Shown here: positions 52,251-63,340 of the stretch, piece by piece
Layout: each line of letters begins with the position of its first letter
How positions within the stretch are numbered: the stretch's first letter is position 1
Origin: Exobacillus caeni
Lineage (GTDB): Bacteria > Bacillota > Bacilli > Bacillales > Guptibacillaceae
Assembly: GCF_005747095.1 (NCBI RefSeq)
Contig: NZ_SWLG01000001.1
Coordinates: 1 to 64,000, forward strand
Direction of reading: 5' to 3'
Length of the DNA: 64,000 bases
The notes under the pieces: model-generated
What the model was told of the DNA's origin: nothing
The model's database searches: none
What the model saw: only the letters and a program-made list of their open reading frames with translations
Made by a program: the position numbers and the translations under genes

Positions 52251-52279
52251 TTGACATCAATTTGTCCGAAGTGTATAGT
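52251..52279 (+). promoter_or_regulatory. SigA-type promoter of the second methionine operon
   Basis: TTGACA (52251-52256) and TATAGT (52274-52279) with a 17-bp spacer, about 45 nt before S-box 2. Confidence 0.8.
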
Positions 52280-52324
52280 TTTTACTAATTAATAAGTTAA
52301 AGCGTTAATTAAATAAAATGTTTT

Positions 52325-52438
52325 CTTATCCAGAGCGGTGGAGGGACTGGCCCGATGAAACCCGGCAACCATTAAGTCATTGACTTAATAAGGTGCTAAT
52401 TCCTGCAGGATGTTCGATCATCCTGGTAGATAAGAGGA
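52325..52438 (+). ncRNA. SAM-I riboswitch (S-box) 2
   Basis: CTTATCCAGAGCGGTGGAGGGACTGGCCC, then GATGAAACCCGGCAACC, GGTGCTAATTCCTGCAGGA, and the closing GATAAG near 52430-52435. It closely resembles S-box 1 and precedes the metY fusion gene. Confidence 0.95.
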
Positions 52439-52445
52439 GAAATGA

Positions 52446-52475
52446 AGCTCTCTTCTTATGAAGAGGGCTTTTTTT
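52446..52475 (+). terminator. S-box 2 terminator
   Basis: AGCTCTCTTC / GAAGAGGGCT with a 4-nt loop followed by TTTTTTT. Confidence 0.9.
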
Positions 52476-52535
52476 CCGTATAAGAAAGTTTAATTTATCT
52501 AGCGTGTATACCACACACATTTTTAGGAGGAATAA

Positions 52536-54332
<1,797 letters not shown>

Positions 54333-54415
54333 ATGAATGAGGAAGGCTCCGAGAGGAAAGGCCCCCTGGAGCGCAACAATTAAGAGATAAAACAGAGAAA
54401 CAGGAGTGGATAGAA

Positions 54416-55423
54416 ATGAAAATAAAAAGAATACCATTTATCGATATAAGAAGTTTTCTTGCGATCGTCCTGCTGGTTGCCTTCGCAGTCCTCTCTGCAG
54501 GATGTTCTTCAGAAGCAAGTTCTGAAACAGGACCGGAAAAAATCCGCCTCGACTATGCTTATTACTCTCCAACCAGCCTTGTTGTGAAAAAGTTTGGTTG
54601 GGCAGAAGAAGAATTTGAAAAAGAAGGCATCGAAGTTTCTTATACCCTCAGCCAGGGGAGCAACAAAGCGCTCGAGTTCCTTAACAGCGACAGTGTTGAT
54701 TTTGGTTCAACAGCCGGTGCCGCTGCATTGATGGCAAAGGCGAAAGGGTCACCGATCGAAAATGTCTATGTTTATTCCAAACCGGAATGGACAGCATTGG
54801 TGACAAACAAAGAATCAAAGATTGAAAAAGTAGAAGATTTGAAAGGGAAAAAAGTAGCCGCCACGTTAGGCACGGATCCATATATTTTCCTTCTTCGTGC
54901 ACTAAATGAAAAAGGATTAAAGGCAGAGGACATTCAACTCGTTAATCTTCAGCACGGCGATGGAGCTAATGCATTGGCTTCAGGTGACGTTGATGCATGG
55001 GCAGGGCTAGATCCCCACATGGCAAGAGCAGAACTTGAAACAGGGGCAAAACTTTTCTACCGCAATCCGGACTTTAACACCTATGGATTTTTAAATGTCC
55101 GTTCAGATTTTGCTGAAAAATATCCAAATTATGTTGAGCGAGTGATCAAGGTATATGAAAAGGCCCGCAAATGGGTGCTTGAAAACCCTGGCGAAGCTGC
55201 AGAAATATTAGCGGAAGAAGCGAACATCGACGTAGAAGTAGCGAAAAAGGAACTGGAAAGAAACGATTTTTCAAATCCTGTGCCAGGCACCGAACATAAA
55301 GATGCGCTGAAGGCAGCCGGTAAAGTGCTGAAAAAAGGGGAAGCGATCGACAAAGGTGCTGATATTGAAAAGCTTGTTAACGATTTGATCAATCCTTCTT
55401 ATGTTAAAAAAGAGGATCAGTAA
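54416..55423 (+). CDS. ABC transporter substrate-binding lipoprotein (SsuA/NitT-type)
   Basis: It is a 335-aa lipoprotein. The signal peptide ends at the lipobox LSAGC (C30); the mature part shows the family pattern IRLDYAYYSPTSLVVKKFGW and VDFGSTAGAAALMAKAKGSP. Relatives bind aliphatic sulfonates, taurine, nitrate or thiamine-like compounds. Its presence behind S-box 2 suggests a sulfur source for methionine synthesis. It is 83 nt downstream of the metY fusion gene. Confidence 0.9.
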   Translation: MKIKRIPFIDIRSFLAIVLLVAFAVLSAGCSSEASSETGPEKIRLDYAYYSPTSLVVKKFGWAEEEFEKEGIEVSYTLSQGSNKALEFLNSDSVDFGSTAGAAALMAKAKGSPIENVYVYSKPEWTALVTNKESKIEKVEDLKGKKVAATLGTDPYIFLLRALNEKGLKAEDIQLVNLQHGDGANALASGDVDAWAGLDPHMARAELETGAKLFYRNPDFNTYGFLNVRSDFAEKYPNYVERVIKVYEKARKWVLENPGEAAEILAEEANIDVEVAKKELERNDFSNPVPGTEHKDALKAAGKVLKKGEAIDKGADIEKLVNDLINPSYVKKEDQ

Positions 55424-55441
55424 CCAGAGGAGGTAGAAGCA

Positions 55442-56281
55442 TTGGCGAATCATCAAAATGGAAATACCGCGAGCCTTCCTTTCCCAAAAGTGAAAAAGGC
55501 TTCACCGTTTAAAAAAGCTATGTTTCATCCATTTATCGTTGGAAGTATTTTGCCGGTTATTCTCATCATCGTATGGGAAGCGTTGAGCCGGGCGGGGGTG
55601 ATTCCTGCCTACCAGCTCCCTTCCCCTACAGCGATCGTAGATAAAATTATCGAACTTGCAGAAAAGGGGACACTCTGGGGCCACGTTGGCATCACAACCT
55701 ACCGAATTTTCCTTGGTTTTTTACTTGGAACCGCAGCAGCAGTGATAATCGGATCTTTTGTAGGTTTTTACAATAGGGTGGAACAGCTTCTGGATCCAAT
55801 GATTCAGGCGTTCCGTTCCATTCCCTCTCTAGCGTGGGTCCCCTTGTTCATTCTCTGGATGAGTATTGGGGAAGCTTCCAAAGTGGCCCTGATCGCGGTC
55901 GGTGTATTTTTTCCGGTGTATCTCAATATTGTGAGCGGGATATCTGGAGTTGACCGAAAACTGATAGAAGTAGGGAAAATGTATGGCTTCACTAATTTTC
56001 AGCTCGTAAAAAGAATCATTTTGCCTGCATCGCTTCCTTCCTTTCTCGTCGGTATGCGAAGCGGGCTCGGACTTGGATGGATGTTTGTCGTCGCTGCAGA
56101 ATTAATGGGGGCAAGCCAGGGTCTCGGTTATTTGTTAGTCGTCGGACAAAACACGTACTCTCCCGATTTGATTATCGCAAGTATCGTGCTATTTGCGATT
56201 CTCGGAAAAGTGACTGACGCACTTTTAAAGAGGCTCGAGTACAAAGCATTGCACTGGCAGGATCGCCTGGAGCGTTCATAA
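55442..56281 (+). CDS. ABC transporter permease (SsuC/TauC-type)
   Basis: It is a 279-aa membrane protein with about six spans and the EAA loop EVGKMYGFTNFQLVKRIILPASLP of the NitT/TauT permease family. It begins with TTG at 55442 after AGAGGAGG. It pairs with the substrate-binding lipoprotein before it and the ATPase after it. Confidence 0.9.
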   Translation: MANHQNGNTASLPFPKVKKASPFKKAMFHPFIVGSILPVILIIVWEALSRAGVIPAYQLPSPTAIVDKIIELAEKGTLWGHVGITTYRIFLGFLLGTAAAVIIGSFVGFYNRVEQLLDPMIQAFRSIPSLAWVPLFILWMSIGEASKVALIAVGVFFPVYLNIVSGISGVDRKLIEVGKMYGFTNFQLVKRIILPASLPSFLVGMRSGLGLGWMFVVAAELMGASQGLGYLLVVGQNTYSPDLIIASIVLFAILGKVTDALLKRLEYKALHWQDRLERS

Positions 56282-56298
56282 AACGGAGGTGAATGAAA

Positions 56299-57018
56299 GT
56301 GAGTTTAATGGTTAAAAACGTGACACGCCGTTTTAACGGAAACACAGCCGTCAAAAACATCAGCTTTCAAACATATAAGGGAGAGATCGTCGGTTTATTA
56401 GGTACGAGTGGCTGTGGGAAAAGTACATTGCTACGGGCGATTTCCGGATTGGATGAAGGTTATGAAGGAGAAGTGTCCCTGAACGGAAACGCTGTTCGAA
56501 ATGTTAACACGAATGCGAGCTTTATTTTTCAAGAACCGCGGTTGATGCCATGGCTGACTGTAAAAGATAATGTTTCTTTCGGACTTTCCGAAAAGAAACA
56601 AGAAAAAGGGTTGAAAGCAGAAAGGTATATTGAACTTGTTGGTTTAAAAGGCTACGAAAACTATTATCCGCTCGAGTTATCTGGAGGAATGGCCCAGCGT
56701 GTTGCGATCGCAAGAGCACTCGTTACTTCGCCTGAGCTTCTGTTGCTCGATGAACCCTTCAGTGCGCTCGATGCATTTACAAAAATGCAGCTTCAAGACC
56801 TTTTGCTAAAAATCTGGAGTGAGTATCGTTCCACGATGGTGCTGGTTACCCATGATATTGATGAAGCGCTTTATCTATGCGACAGAATCATTATTTTAAC
56901 AGGACAGCCAGGTGTCTTCAAGCAGGAATTCGTAATCGAAGAGCCAAAGCCAAGGCGAAGAGGAAGCCAGCAGGTTGCAGCCTATAAAGAGAGAATTTTA
57001 AAATGCCTTGAACTTTAA
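56299..57018 (+). CDS. ABC transporter ATP-binding subunit (SsuB/TauB-type)
   Basis: It is about 239 aa. Walker A is LGTSGCGKSTLL, the signature is LSGGMAQRVAIARA and Walker B is LLLLDEPFSALD, as in the SsuB/TauB family. The start is uncertain: GTG 56299 has the best spacing (9 nt) from GGAGG; ATG 56293 is only 3 nt from it and ATG 56308 is also possible. It follows the permease by 17 nt and completes the transporter. Confidence 0.9.
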   Translation: MSLMVKNVTRRFNGNTAVKNISFQTYKGEIVGLLGTSGCGKSTLLRAISGLDEGYEGEVSLNGNAVRNVNTNASFIFQEPRLMPWLTVKDNVSFGLSEKKQEKGLKAERYIELVGLKGYENYYPLELSGGMAQRVAIARALVTSPELLLLDEPFSALDAFTKMQLQDLLLKIWSEYRSTMVLVTHDIDEALYLCDRIIILTGQPGVFKQEFVIEEPKPRRRGSQQVAAYKERILKCLEL

Positions 57019-57058
57019 AAATAGATATAGACAACTAACGGGATAAGAAGGAGGCTGG

Positions 57059-58768
57059 ATGATGCAAACCATTACACGAAAAGAGATACCAGCATTTGAA
57101 GGAAATCATAATCTGGCAAACTATCACGAAACGTACTCTCGATTTAATTGGGAAGATGCAAAACAGGGATTGAGCTTCAGCAAAACAGGTAAATGGAATG
57201 CAGCGTATGAATGCATCGACCGCCACATAGATGATGGCTATGGGGACCGAACAGCGCTTTATTATGTCAACGGTGAAGTCGACGAATCGCTTACTTTTAA
57301 AGAGGTGCAAGAGAAAGTAGATTTGTATGCCGGTATTTTAAAAAAGCACGGAGTCAAAAAGGGAGACCGCGTATTTGTCTTTCTCCCAAAGACACCAGAA
57401 TGTTATATCGCAATTTTATCGGTGATTAAAATCGGAGCGATTGCCGGTCCTTTATTCGAGGCATTCATGGAGGATGCAGTAAAAGACCGAATCAATGATT
57501 GTGAAGGAACTGTGTTAATCACCGATAAAGAACTGCGAAAAAGAGTTCCAGAAAATGAAATCCCTTCGCTTTCAACGATATTGCTTGTGGAGGAAATGGA
57601 ATCTGAGCCAGAACCTGTTTTGTCTTCAGAATTGACTGAATGGGTTGACCCGGAAGACGGCATGATCATTCATTATACAAGCGGTTCGACAGGCAAGCCA
57701 AAGGGAGTTCTCCATGCACACAGGACGGTAACCCACCATCTCGTTACAGGAAAATGGGTGCTGGACATAAAAGACACAGATGTTTATTGGTGTACTTCGC
57801 ATCCGGGCTGGGTAACTGGCAGCGTCTATGGCCTGTTTGCCCCATGGTTAAACAGGGCGACGATTGTTATTCACGGCGGCCGATTCAAGGCAGAGGAGTG
57901 GTACCAGATCATCCAGGATAAGCGGGTTAGTATCTGGTACAGCGCACCGACAGCATTCCGCATGCTTATGTCTAACTCTGATATCGCCCAGGATTATGAC
58001 TTAACGTCTCTCAGACATGTTCTAAGTGTTGGAGAACCGCTGAATCCAGAGGTTATCCACTGGGCTTTCGAACGATTTAATCTGCGAATCCACGATACTT
58101 GGTGGATGACGGAAACTGGGGGACACCTTATCGTAAACCTTCCGTCAGCAAAAATTAAACCAGGCTCAATGGGCAGGCCGTTCCCGGGAATTGAAGCGGG
58201 AATTCTTGACGAAGAAGGTAACGAGCTTCCGAGGGGAACAGTGGGACAGCTGGCTGTCAGGGCACCGTGGCCGGGACTTATGAAGGAAATCTGGGGGAAT
58301 AAAGATAAGTTTGATGCTTATTTCAAATATAAAGGCTGGTACGTTTCTGGAGATCTTGCCCTAATGGATGAGGAGGGCTATATCTTCTTCCAGGGCAGAG
58401 ATGATGACATGATCAAGTCTTCTGGAGAGCGGATCGGCCCGTTTGAAGTAGAAAGCAAGCTGATCGAGCACCCTGCTGTTTCCGAGGCAGGCGTAATCGG
58501 CAAACCGGACCCCGTTCGCGGAGAAATCGTTAAAGCGTTCATCACATTGCGGAACGGTTATGAAGAGAGCACAGCACTTGTGGATGACATCAGAAGCTTT
58601 GTGAAACTAAAGCTAGCTGCCCACGCTGCCCCAAGAGAGATCGAGGTTGTAGGGGAACTGCCAAAAACAAAAATCAGCGGAAAGATTTTGAGGAGAAAGC
58701 TCAAAGAATGGGAGTTGCAAAAACAAAATAAGGCTAACGAACAGGAGGGGAAATATGTCAAAGCTTAA
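57059..58768 (+). CDS. AMP-forming acyl-CoA synthetase (acetyl-CoA synthetase-like)
   Basis: It is a 569-aa adenylate-forming enzyme. Signatures are IHYTSGSTGKPKGVL, HDTWWMTETGGH, the GWYVSGDLALMDEEGY hinge and the catalytic lysine in TKISGKILRRKL. Overall it resembles the AcsA-type acetyl-CoA synthetase of Bacillus, but the acyl substrate is not certain. It sits inside the S-box 2 operon, overlaps hom by 14 nt, and could make the acetyl-CoA for homoserine acetylation, or activate an acid from the imported sulfur compound. Ribosome binding site AAGGAGG. Confidence 0.88.
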   Translation: MMQTITRKEIPAFEGNHNLANYHETYSRFNWEDAKQGLSFSKTGKWNAAYECIDRHIDDGYGDRTALYYVNGEVDESLTFKEVQEKVDLYAGILKKHGVKKGDRVFVFLPKTPECYIAILSVIKIGAIAGPLFEAFMEDAVKDRINDCEGTVLITDKELRKRVPENEIPSLSTILLVEEMESEPEPVLSSELTEWVDPEDGMIIHYTSGSTGKPKGVLHAHRTVTHHLVTGKWVLDIKDTDVYWCTSHPGWVTGSVYGLFAPWLNRATIVIHGGRFKAEEWYQIIQDKRVSIWYSAPTAFRMLMSNSDIAQDYDLTSLRHVLSVGEPLNPEVIHWAFERFNLRIHDTWWMTETGGHLIVNLPSAKIKPGSMGRPFPGIEAGILDEEGNELPRGTVGQLAVRAPWPGLMKEIWGNKDKFDAYFKYKGWYVSGDLALMDEEGYIFFQGRDDDMIKSSGERIGPFEVESKLIEHPAVSEAGVIGKPDPVRGEIVKAFITLRNGYEESTALVDDIRSFVKLKLAAHAAPREIEVVGELPKTKISGKILRRKLKEWELQKQNKANEQEGKYVKA

Positions 58769-60014
58769 AGTTGCACTTCTTGGTTTCGGTACGGTCGGAA
58801 GCGGCGTCTATGAGGCGGTCAAGACCCACCAGCAACGCCTGGAAACTCTTCTTGGCAAGCCTGTCGAAGTTGCCGCTGTTTTAATAAAAGATGAACAGAA
58901 GAAAAGAAACGTTGATTCTAATGTACTGTTTACTTCAAATATCGAAAAAGTCCTGGAAACTCCAGGGCTTAATGTTGTGATGGAAGCAATTGTAGGTGTA
59001 GAACCAGGTTACACCTACCTCTCAAAGGCAATGGAAAAGGGATGCCATATTGTGACAGCAAACAAGGAATTGTTCGCCCACAAAGGAATCGAACTGAAGA
59101 AAAAAGCCAGGGAAAACAATGTGAATATCTTATTTGAAGCTGCAGTTGCTGGCGGTATCCCGATTATAGGAACATTAAGGAAGTTGCTTCAGGTGAATGA
59201 TGTTTCAAAGGTAACGGGTATTTTAAACGGAACATCGAACTATATTTTATCAGATATCAGGACGAGGCAAATTCCTTTTTCCAGGGCACTTGAAGCTGCC
59301 CAGCAAAAAGGCTATGCCGAAGCGGACCCTGTAAACGATGTGGAAGGATGGGATGCCTTTTACAAACTGATGATTCTTTCAGAACTGTTATACGGCGTTC
59401 AGCCAGAATGGACAGAAACAACTAGAAAAGGAATACGAGATGTATCGTTCGGTGACATCTGTATAGCAGAAGCGTTTGGGCTCAGGATTAAGCACATTGC
59501 AACGGTGGAAAGAAGTCTGGAAGGTTTGAAAGCACGTGTAGAACCTGTGATGATGGCTCCGTCGCATCCGCTTTATTCCATAGAAGGCGTAGACAACGCT
59601 GTTACAGTAACCGGTGATCTTGTAGGCGAAGTGACATTAACGGGTCCGGGGGCCGGGGCGAAGCCGACAGCAAGTGCCATGGTGGAAGATCTTCTTCATG
59701 TTCAAGACTCAAACCATCCTTTCGTACATGAGAAAATAAAGGGGGAAAATCAGGAGAGCACCTTAAAAGATGATAACAGATTACAAGATTGGCTCCTTGT
59801 CGTCCCTTCTATTAATCTGCCAGATGATGTCGTTGTCCATGAAGCGAAGACACTCACAGTAAACGGAAAATCTGTCACAGGATATTACGTCAGCGGATCA
59901 GTGGCAACGGTCAACCGCCTTTTAAAACAATATTCTACCCTTGTTGTTTATCCCGTGGAAGGGGAAGGATTACGCTTTGAGTCTAAAGAATTAGTTATAG
60001 TGAACACAAGATAA
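58755..60014 (+). CDS. hom: Homoserine dehydrogenase
   Basis: It is a 419-aa enzyme that reduces aspartate semialdehyde to homoserine. The NAD(P) motif is LLGFGTVGSGVYEAVK; the catalytic lysine and substrate residues appear in VTANKELFA, GILNGTSNYIL and ADPVNDVEGWDA. A C-terminal ACT-like regulatory region follows from about residue 350. Its start overlaps the acyl-CoA synthetase gene by 14 nt. It supplies the substrate of MetX, which is controlled by the neighbouring S-box. Confidence 0.93.
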   Translation: MSKLKVALLGFGTVGSGVYEAVKTHQQRLETLLGKPVEVAAVLIKDEQKKRNVDSNVLFTSNIEKVLETPGLNVVMEAIVGVEPGYTYLSKAMEKGCHIVTANKELFAHKGIELKKKARENNVNILFEAAVAGGIPIIGTLRKLLQVNDVSKVTGILNGTSNYILSDIRTRQIPFSRALEAAQQKGYAEADPVNDVEGWDAFYKLMILSELLYGVQPEWTETTRKGIRDVSFGDICIAEAFGLRIKHIATVERSLEGLKARVEPVMMAPSHPLYSIEGVDNAVTVTGDLVGEVTLTGPGAGAKPTASAMVEDLLHVQDSNHPFVHEKIKGENQESTLKDDNRLQDWLLVVPSINLPDDVVVHEAKTLTVNGKSVTGYYVSGSVATVNRLLKQYSTLVVYPVEGEGLRFESKELVIVNTR

Positions 60015-60030
60015 AAATATAGGTTAGTTG

Positions 60031-60068
60031 TTTGACTCCGGTTTTAAAAAATCGGGGTTGTTTTTTTG
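60031..60068 (+). terminator. Terminator of the second methionine operon
   Basis: GACTCCGGTTTT / AAATCGGGGTT with a T run after it. Some mismatches. Confidence 0.65.
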
Positions 60069-60179
60069 GGATTTTTTTATAGTCAATAAACGTCAATAGT
60101 GCGAAACGACGGTGAATACCGGTTCATTAAAATTTTTTTGAAAAAATCTAGTAAATCAAAATCCGCACCATTTAGCGAA

Positions 60180-60193
60180 TGAAAGCGATTACA
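60180..60193. promoter_or_regulatory. CcpA cre site upstream of ilvE
   Basis: TGAAAGCGATTACA fits the cre consensus TGWAANCGNTNWCA at every position. It lies 47 nt upstream of the -35 box at 60240, the place where CcpA activates the ilv-leu operon in B. subtilis. Confidence 0.75.
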
Positions 60194-60211
60194 ACAAATC
60201 AGATAAATTTG

Positions 60212-60226
60212 AATTATCTAAAAATT
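60212..60226. promoter_or_regulatory. CodY box 1 upstream of ilvE
   Basis: AATTATCTAAAAATT matches the CodY motif AATTTTCWGAAAATT at 13 of 15 positions, 14 nt before the -35 box. Confidence 0.7.
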
Positions 60227-60239
60227 TTTAAATAGGGTG

Positions 60240-60268
60240 TTGACCTTACTGGAAAACGGGCGTATTAT
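60240..60268 (+). promoter_or_regulatory. Promoter of the ilv operon
   Basis: TTGACC (60240-60245) and TATTAT (60263-60268) with a 17-bp spacer. Flanked by CodY-like boxes on both sides. Confidence 0.78.
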
Positions 60269-60286
60269 TGTCCTCAATCAAAGAAA

Positions 60287-60301
60287 AATTATCAAATAAT
60301 T
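60287..60301. promoter_or_regulatory. CodY box 2, downstream of the promoter
   Basis: AATTATCAAATAATT matches AATTTTCWGAAAATT at 12 of 15 positions, about 25 nt after the -10 box; a road-block position. Confidence 0.5.
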
Positions 60302-60323
60302 TCACCAATTGAACAGGAGGACA

Positions 60324-60359
60324 GTGTTTATCACTGGGCCTTTAGAATTTAATTATTAA
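60324..60359 (+). CDS. Possible 11-codon leader peptide
   Basis: AGGAGG lies 3 nt before the GTG at 60324, and the frame ends at TAA 60357-60359. It could be a leader peptide or merely a spurious ribosome binding site. The residues are VFITGPLEFNY, without the run of branched-chain codons expected from an attenuator. Confidence 0.2.
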   Translation: MFITGPLEFNY

Positions 60360-60400
60360 CTTTAATGCGTCTATGTATTAAAACGAAAGGAGTGAACAAG

Positions 60401-61306
60401 GTGAGTGAACAGTGGATCTACCTAAACGGCGAATTTGTTAAGAAGGAAGATGCTGTAGTATCCGTGTATGATCATGGATTCTTATATGGAGATGGGGTGT
60501 TTGAAGGCATTCGCATGTATGATGGCAATGTGTTTAGATTAAGCGAACATCTCCAGCGGCTTTATGATTCTGCCCATTCAATCATGCTTGAAATACCTTA
60601 CACGATGGAGGAACTGACAGAAATTATTACCGAAACTCTTAGAAAGAACAAACTGACGGATGCTTATATTCGCGTGGTAGTTTCTAGAGGAGTTGGGAAT
60701 CTTGGACTTGATCCTTTTACTTGCAAAAGGCCTCAGCTCATTGTCATCGCAGAAGCGCTGGCCTTGTTCCCGAAACATTTATATGAGTCAGGAATTGAAA
60801 TTGCGACAGTGGCAAGCAGAAGAAACCGCTCAGATGTATTGAGCCCTAAAGTTAAATCTCTTAACTATTTAAATAATATTTTAGTGAAAATAGAAGCCAA
60901 TCTGGCAGGTGTGAGCGAGGCACTGATGTTAAATGACCAGGGATATGTTGCAGAAGGATCAGCTGACAATGTATTCATCGTCAAAGGAAATGTCATTAAG
61001 ACTCCTCCTGGTTATGTAGGAGCACTTGAAGGAATCACCAGGAACGCGATCATGGAACTTGCCAAAAAAGAAGGCTATGAAATGAGAGAGGAAACATTCA
61101 CTAGACACGACGTTTACGTTGCAGATGAGGTGTTCTTGACAGGAACCGCTGCCGAAGTCATCGCTGTTGTCAAAGTGGATGGCAGGAAAATCGGAGACGG
61201 CAAGCCAGGAGCAACAACCAATAAACTTCTTAAAGCGTTTCGGGACATTGTAACGGTGGATGGAGAAAAGGTTTACCCTTCTAAAAGGGATGCCCAAGTA
61301 GGATAG
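60401..61306 (+). CDS. ilvE: Branched-chain-amino-acid aminotransferase
   Basis: It is a 301-aa class IV PLP aminotransferase that makes valine, leucine and isoleucine from their 2-oxo acids. The PLP lysine is in SPKVKSLNYLNN near residue 158; the YDHGFLYGDGVFEGI start and GYVAEGSADNVF are conserved. GTG 60401 follows AAAGGAG by 8 nt; an upstream ATG at 60365 lacks a site. First gene of the ilv operon behind cre and CodY sites. Confidence 0.92.
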   Translation: MSEQWIYLNGEFVKKEDAVVSVYDHGFLYGDGVFEGIRMYDGNVFRLSEHLQRLYDSAHSIMLEIPYTMEELTEIITETLRKNKLTDAYIRVVVSRGVGNLGLDPFTCKRPQLIVIAEALALFPKHLYESGIEIATVASRRNRSDVLSPKVKSLNYLNNILVKIEANLAGVSEALMLNDQGYVAEGSADNVFIVKGNVIKTPPGYVGALEGITRNAIMELAKKEGYEMREETFTRHDVYVADEVFLTGTAAEVIAVVKVDGRKIGDGKPGATTNKLLKAFRDIVTVDGEKVYPSKRDAQVG

Positions 61307-61321
61307 GTCAGGAGAGATAAC

Positions 61322-62989
61322 ATGCGAAGCGATATGATCAAAAAAGGAATTGACAGAGCACCGCATCGTAGTCTGTTACATGCTGCGGGAGTGAAAACAG
61401 AGGATATTGGAAAGCCTTTTATCGGTGTCTGTAACTCCTATGTCGATATTATTCCGGGTCATATGCACCTGAATAAATTTGCAGAAGTGGTAAAGGAAGA
61501 GATTAGAAAAGCAGGAGGCATCCCGTTCGAATTCAACACGATCGGGGTTGATGACGGAATTGCGATGGGGCATATCGGAATGAGATATTCCCTTCCGAGC
61601 AGAGAGATCATTGCTGATTCAGCTGAGACAGTGATCAATGCGCACTGGTTCGATGGAGTCTTTTATATTCCGAACTGTGACAAAATCACTCCTGGGATGC
61701 TGATGGCAGCGGCAAGAACGAACGTCCCTTCCGTGTTTGTATCAGGCGGCCCGATGGAAGCGGGAAGATCAAGCTCTGGTGAATCGTTATCACTAGTGTC
61801 TGTGTTTGAAGGAGTCGGAGCCCACCAGTCTGGAAAAATGTCTACGCAGGAATTACTGGAGCTCGAACAAAGTGCATGCCCGACATGCGGTTCTTGTTCA
61901 GGAATGTTTACTGCGAACAGCATGAATTCCATGATGGAGATGCTCGGCATGGCGCTTCCGGGTAACGGTACCATTGTTGCCACCTCAGAAGAACGGCATC
62001 AGCTGATCAAGGATGCTGCACGCCATTTAATAAACCTGGTGGAAAAGGATATTCGGCCAAGGGACATCATCACAAAAGAAGCGATCGACGATTCGTTTGC
62101 ACTCGATATGGCGATGGGCGGTTCGACGAACACGGTACTCCATGCCCTCGCGATTGCTAATGAGGCAGAGGTAGAATACGACTTGAAAAGGATTAATGAG
62201 GTTGCGGAACGAGTCCCGTACCTTTCAAAAATAAGCCCTGCTTCTGATTATTCCATGCAGGATGTACATGATGCAGGAGGAGTAAGTGCAATCATCAAAG
62301 AGCTCTGTCAGATAGAAGGAGCAGTTCATCGAGACCGGATCACGATTACCGGAAAATCAATATATGAAAACGTAAAAGACGCTGAAATCACAAACGATAA
62401 GGTGATTCACCGAAAAGATAATCCTTACAGTCCTGTCGGAGGGCTTTCGATCTTGCACGGCAATATCGCTCCTGACGGCGGGGTAATCAAAGTTGGGGCG
62501 GTTGATCCATCGATCAAAACGTTTGTCGGAGAAGCGATCGTCTTCGAGTCACAGGAAGATGCCCAGAAAGGAATCGATGACGGAACAGTAAAAGAAGGCC
62601 ACGTTGTCGTAATCCGTTATGAAGGGCCAAAAGGCGGCCCGGGGATGCCTGAGATGCTTGCTCCTACTTCCGCAATCGCTGGAAGAGGGCTCGACAAAAA
62701 AGTTGCATTGATAACAGATGGAAGGTTTTCAGGCGCTTCGAGGGGAATTTCCATCGGACATATTTCTCCTGAAGCGGCAGAAGGCGGACCGATCGGGCTT
62801 ATCCAGAACGGCGACCAGATAATTATCGACTTGCCGAACAGATCGATCAATGTTCTCCTAACAGATGAAGAGCTAAAAGAAAGAAGAAACGGCTGGACAC
62901 AGCCTGAACCAAAAATTAAGCGTGGTTATCTTGCCCGCTATGCCAAACTGGTTACATCAGCAAGTACCGGCGGCATAATGAAAATATAA
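61322..62989 (+). CDS. ilvD: Dihydroxy-acid dehydratase
   Basis: It is a 555-aa iron-sulfur enzyme that dehydrates 2,3-dihydroxy acids in valine/isoleucine synthesis. The cluster cysteines are in [22 protein letters not shown] and [15 protein letters not shown], in order. Ribosome binding site AGGAGAG. It is 15 nt downstream of ilvE and upstream of the T-box. Confidence 0.95.
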   Translation: MRSDMIKKGIDRAPHRSLLHAAGVKTEDIGKPFIGVCNSYVDIIPGHMHLNKFAEVVKEEIRKAGGIPFEFNTIGVDDGIAMGHIGMRYSLPSREIIADSAETVINAHWFDGVFYIPNCDKITPGMLMAAARTNVPSVFVSGGPMEAGRSSSGESLSLVSVFEGVGAHQSGKMSTQELLELEQSACPTCGSCSGMFTANSMNSMMEMLGMALPGNGTIVATSEERHQLIKDAARHLINLVEKDIRPRDIITKEAIDDSFALDMAMGGSTNTVLHALAIANEAEVEYDLKRINEVAERVPYLSKISPASDYSMQDVHDAGGVSAIIKELCQIEGAVHRDRITITGKSIYENVKDAEITNDKVIHRKDNPYSPVGGLSILHGNIAPDGGVIKVGAVDPSIKTFVGEAIVFESQEDAQKGIDDGTVKEGHVVVIRYEGPKGGPGMPEMLAPTSAIAGRGLDKKVALITDGRFSGASRGISIGHISPEAAEGGPIGLIQNGDQIIIDLPNRSINVLLTDEELKERRNGWTQPEPKIKRGYLARYAKLVTSASTGGIMKI

Positions 62990-63011
62990 ATCGATGAAGA
63001 GGTAAAAGTTG

Positions 63012-63210
63012 AAGGAACGGGTATTCACAGAGAGCCGGTAATGCTGGAAACCGGTAATGCTCCCTTCAGCGACATCCCCTCTGAGTGCTTATCTGAAAGA
63101 TTACAGTAGGATGAGCCGGGTGCCGTGCACTCGTTATTAAAAGGACAATGATTATTGTCCATGAGGCTGCATTTGTAAAAATGCAGAAAAGTAGGGTGGT
63201 ACCGTGAAAT
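63012..63210 (+). ncRNA. T-box leader upstream of ilvB
   Basis: The T-box sequence is AGGGTGGTACCGTG at 63193-63206. Stem I begins at GTTGAAGGAAC and contains the AG-rich bulge (CAGAGAGCCGG); the specifier loop reads GCGACATCCCCTCTGAGT, which suggests codon ATC (63074-63076), i.e. isoleucine. Leucine (CUC) is used by the B. subtilis ilvB T-box, so the difference should be confirmed. The leader lies inside the operon, between ilvD and ilvB. Confidence 0.88.
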
Positions 63211-63268
63211 AGTCTTTTCACCCCTGCGTAGTGGTAAACACATGCGTAGGAGTGGAAAGGCTTTTTTT
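63211..63268 (+). terminator. T-box terminator
   Basis: The arm TAGTCTTTTCACCCCTGCGT pairs with ATGCGTAGGAGTGGAAAGGC, followed by TTTTTTT. The antiterminator uses the T-box instead. Confidence 0.88.
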
Positions 63269-63340
63269 ATACCTTTTATCAAAATAATCTGGAGCCTGAC
63301 TACCGGCGGCAAAGAAAAATGAATTGGAGGGAGAAAGATT

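Noticed and set aside
60324-60359. Attenuator leader peptide for ilvE
   Set aside because: The short frame lacks a cluster of Ile, Leu or Val codons and no terminator/antiterminator pair follows it. It is listed only as a low-confidence feature.
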